This document shows positions 4,140 to 6,286 of a stretch of 6,286 nucleotides of DNA, in pieces; the stretch's first letter is position 1; each line of letters begins with the position of its first letter. The DNA is taken from NCBI GenBank assembly GCA_044233745.1, contig JBIIJN010000111.1:1-6286 (forward strand), in the 5' to 3' direction. Origin of the DNA: UBA6165 sp044233745. Its GTDB lineage: Bacteria; Bacteroidota; Bacteroidia; Flavobacteriales_D; Crocinitomicaceae. The position numbers were made by a program, and so were the translations under genes. The notes beneath the pieces were generated by a model. That model did not search any database and was not told where the DNA came from. It was given only the letters and a program-made list of their open reading frames with translations.

Positions 4140-6286
4140 ATGCAATCTTTTTACAAACTTTGTTTTTCTCTGTTTTTCGCAGGGATTATCTCAACCTCTC
4201 TTATCGCACAAATGCGTGGTCCTGAAGAGGAGCCTTTTGTTCCAGGCGAATTAATCGTACAAATTGACCGCAATGTGGATTTATACAAGACAATAGAAGC
4301 GTTGCCTTTGGAATACGGATTTATTGTAGTACAAGAGCTTTCTCCGTTTATGCGAGCATGGCTTGTGAGCTTCGATTACACTTCGATCGCCCAAATGGAT
4401 GCCCTTAGAATGGTGCAGCAATTGCCTGGAATTTCTATTGCTCAGAATAACCACTATGTGGAAATCCGAGAAATCCCAGACGACCCACAATTTAATCAGC
4501 AATGGCACCATTTGAATGATGGTTCGAGTAGTGGAACAGTAGATGCCGATATTGATACAGACGAAGCATGGGAAATCACAACAGGTGGTACGAATGCTTT
4601 GGGTCACGATATTGTGGTTTGTATTCTTGAAGGTGTAGATTTTTCTCACGTGGATTTGATTGATAATCATTGGGTTAATCCAAATGAAATTCCTGGAAAT
4701 GGCATTGATGATGATGGAAATGGTTACATTGATGATATCAACGGTTGGAACACACAAACAAATACGGGCGCGGTAGCCGGAGGCTCTACTGGTCATGGAA
4801 CAAATGTGGCTGGCATGATTGGCGCCAGAGGCAACAATGCTGTAGGTGTTGTTGGAGCCAATTGGAATGTAAAAATGATGAATGTACGCGGTTATAGTAC
4901 GGGCAGCGAAGCTTCAATTGTAGCGGCTTATAATTATCCTTTAAGTCTGAGAAAATTATACAATGAAACAAATGGCGCCAATGGTGCTTTTGTAGTTGCA
5001 ACCAACGCTTCTTGGGGTATAGATAACGCCAATCCAAACAACTATCCTATCTGGTGTGGATTCTACGACACACTTGGTGTTTACGGTATTTTAAGTTGTG
5101 GTGCTACAACGAACAGCAACTTGAATGTGGATGTTGCGGGTGATATGCCTACAGCTTGTCCAAGCCCTTATATGGTTGGTGTAGGTCGCTCTGATAGAAA
5201 TGATAACTATGCTGGTGGCTATGGTTTAACAACAATTAATTTTGCTGCGCCGGGAATCAATGTGCGCACAACTGCGAATGGAAATACCTACACCACAACA
5301 ACCGGTACATCTTTTGCGAGTCCACTAACAGCTGGCGTAATAGCACTTTTGTATGCTATACCTTGTGAAAGTTTTATGAATACCGTTATGGGCGACCCTC
5401 AATTGGGTGCCGATTTGGTGTTGAATGCCATGATGACAGGTGTTGACCCAAAGCCACAATTGGCTAATTTCTTTGTTGCCGGCGGAAGAATCAACGCTAA
5501 AAATTCGATGGACATTTTGATGGCAGAAACGTGTAATAGTTGTTCTACTCCTGCTCAATTGGCATCTTCCAATGTGGTTGAAACCAGTGCAAGTGTTAGC
5601 TTCAATTTAGTTGATGATGCCACTACATACACATTCTTCTATCGTATTGAAGGCGCTGCTAATTGGACAGAAATGTCTGTGACAGCGAGCCCGGTCAATT
5701 TAACTGGATTGATGGAATGTACGACATATGAATATTATATCAATGCAGTTTGTCCAGAGGAAATTAGTAGTGACTCTCAGGTGATGACATTCCGTACCAA
5801 AGGTTGTGGTGCTTGCATCGATTTGGAATATTGTTCCAACAATACTTCTGACAACCCTGCTTCGAAATTTGCTATCCACACACCAAGTAATTTATCAACA
5901 ACCGTTACCAACTATACATTAACTGCGGGTTGGGGTGGTTCATTGGAAACAGGTTATGCTTATGGCAACATGGTTTTGGTGAATGATGGCTCGGCCAATC
6001 CAGAACTAGGATGTGCAGCTTTAACCAATGCAGCGGCTATTTCGGGCAACATTGCAGTAGCAGTTCGCGGCACTTGTAATTTCTCTGACAAAGCCTTTTT
6101 TGCTCAAAATGCGGGTGCTACAGCCGTGATTATCATCAACAACCAAGGTACCGCACCTGCAACATTGGGCGCTGGTGGAAATTCTGGAAGCGTAACCATT
6201 CCAGTTGTGATGATCAGTCAGGCACAAGGAGCTGCTTTGTTAACGGCGCTGCAAAATGGCGAAACTGTTGTAGGATTTTTAGGCCG
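4140..6286 (+). CDS. Secreted S8 subtilase-like protein with FN3 and PA domains, altered catalytic Asp (3' end outside the window)
   Basis: The frame stays open from ATG 4140 to the window end, 715 full codons and no stop. Residues 1-23 form a signal peptide ending in S-L-I-A-Q. Residues about 36-110 are propeptide-like, and about 120-460 are the S8 peptidase domain. His219 (S-T-G-H-G-T-N-V-A-G), the oxyanion Asn325 region and Ser391 (G-T-S-F-A-S-P) are intact. The Asp motif, expected as I-D-x-G, reads C-I-L-E-G-V-D (161-167): Glu164 or Leu163 stands where the catalytic Asp should be. A Ca-binding-like loop D-D-D-G-N-G-Y-I-D-D lies at 190-199. A fibronectin III-like domain (about 468-553) follows, bracketed by C-N-S-C and C-G-A-C pairs. 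A PA domain (about 605-715) has the usual Cys625/Cys646 pair. This architecture is typical of Bacteroidota proteins secreted by the type IX system; a C-terminal sorting domain would lie beyond the window. It may be a weakened peptidase or a binding protein. Its promoter is at 4089-4119. Confidence 0.93.
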   Translation, partial: MQSFYKLCFSLFFAGIISTSLIAQMRGPEEEPFVPGELIVQIDRNVDLYKTIEALPLEYGFIVVQELSPFMRAWLVSFDYTSIAQMDALRMVQQLPGISIAQNNHYVEIREIPDDPQFNQQWHHLNDGSSSGTVDADIDTDEAWEITTGGTNALGHDIVVCILEGVDFSHVDLIDNHWVNPNEIPGNGIDDDGNGYIDDINGWNTQTNTGAVAGGSTGHGTNVAGMIGARGNNAVGVVGANWNVKMMNVRGYSTGSEASIVAAYNYPLSLRKLYNETNGANGAFVVATNASWGIDNANPNNYPIWCGFYDTLGVYGILSCGATTNSNLNVDVAGDMPTACPSPYMVGVGRSDRNDNYAGGYGLTTINFAAPGINVRTTANGNTYTTTTGTSFASPLTAGVIALLYAIPCESFMNTVMGDPQLGADLVLNAMMTGVDPKPQLANFFVAGGRINAKNSMDILMAETCNSCSTPAQLASSNVVETSASVSFNLVDDATTYTFFYRIEGAANWTEMSVTASPVNLTGLMECTTYEYYINAVCPEEISSDSQVMTFRTKGCGACIDLEYCSNNTSDNPASKFAIHTPSNLSTTVTNYTLTAGWGGSLETGYAYGNMVLVNDGSANPELGCAALTNAAAISGNIAVAVRGTCNFSDKAFFAQNAGATAVIIINNQGTAPATLGAGGNSGSVTIPVVMISQAQGAALLTALQNGETVVGFLG

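Noticed and set aside
4281..5037. Leftward open frames of up to 171 codons inside the S8 gene
   Set aside because: The opposite strand carries unmistakable S8 motifs throughout; the leftward translations are Ile/His/Cys-rich with no recognisable domain.
1..6286. tRNA, rRNA or riboswitch genes
   Set aside because: No cloverleaf with a T-arm consensus, no rRNA core sequence and no recognised riboswitch core was seen in the gene-free stretches on either strand.

Overview
The window looks like chromosomal DNA of a Bacteroidota bacterium, probably of the order Flavobacteriales. The evidence is AT-rich DNA, start codons without convincing Shine-Dalgarno sites, several promoters of the TTG-N20-TAnnTTTG/TAnnTTCG type, and a long secreted S8-family protein with fibronectin III and PA modules typical of type IX-secreted proteins. 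No plasmid, phage or CRISPR hallmark is visible.

Layout from left to right. Bases 1-55 hold the first 18 codons of a leftward gene that leaves the window; its promoter is at 81-111. Bases 129-403 are a gene-free tandem repeat: two copies of a 130/131-bp unit about 96% identical, plus the first bases of a third. The unit is built from the pentamer CTATG/CATAG arranged as nested hairpins. I see nothing in 404-487. Two leftward genes follow, 12 bp apart: ridA-like (1110-1535) and then a two-transmembrane TPR-like protein (516-1097). Divergent from them is a rightward gene for a probable lipoprotein with a YncE/YVTN-type beta-propeller (1664-3052). It converges on leftward yaaA (3259-4023) across a 206-bp spacer made almost wholly of short repeats and inverted repeats. 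yaaA is divergent from a rightward S8 subtilase-like gene (4140 to the window end, no stop). Their 116-bp intergenic region carries promoters on both strands and an 8-bp-arm inverted repeat over both -33 zones.

The genes do not form one obvious pathway. The RidA protein resembles the 2-aminomuconate deaminase branch of its family (kynurenine/3-hydroxyanthranilate breakdown), and YaaA protects against peroxide. The propeller and the S8 protein are exported. The points most worth a second look are the S8 protein, whose catalytic Asp motif reads I-L-E-G-V-D while His and Ser are intact; the hairpin-rich 130-bp tandem repeat; the composite repeat between the convergent genes; and the shared operator-like inverted repeat between yaaA and the S8 gene.
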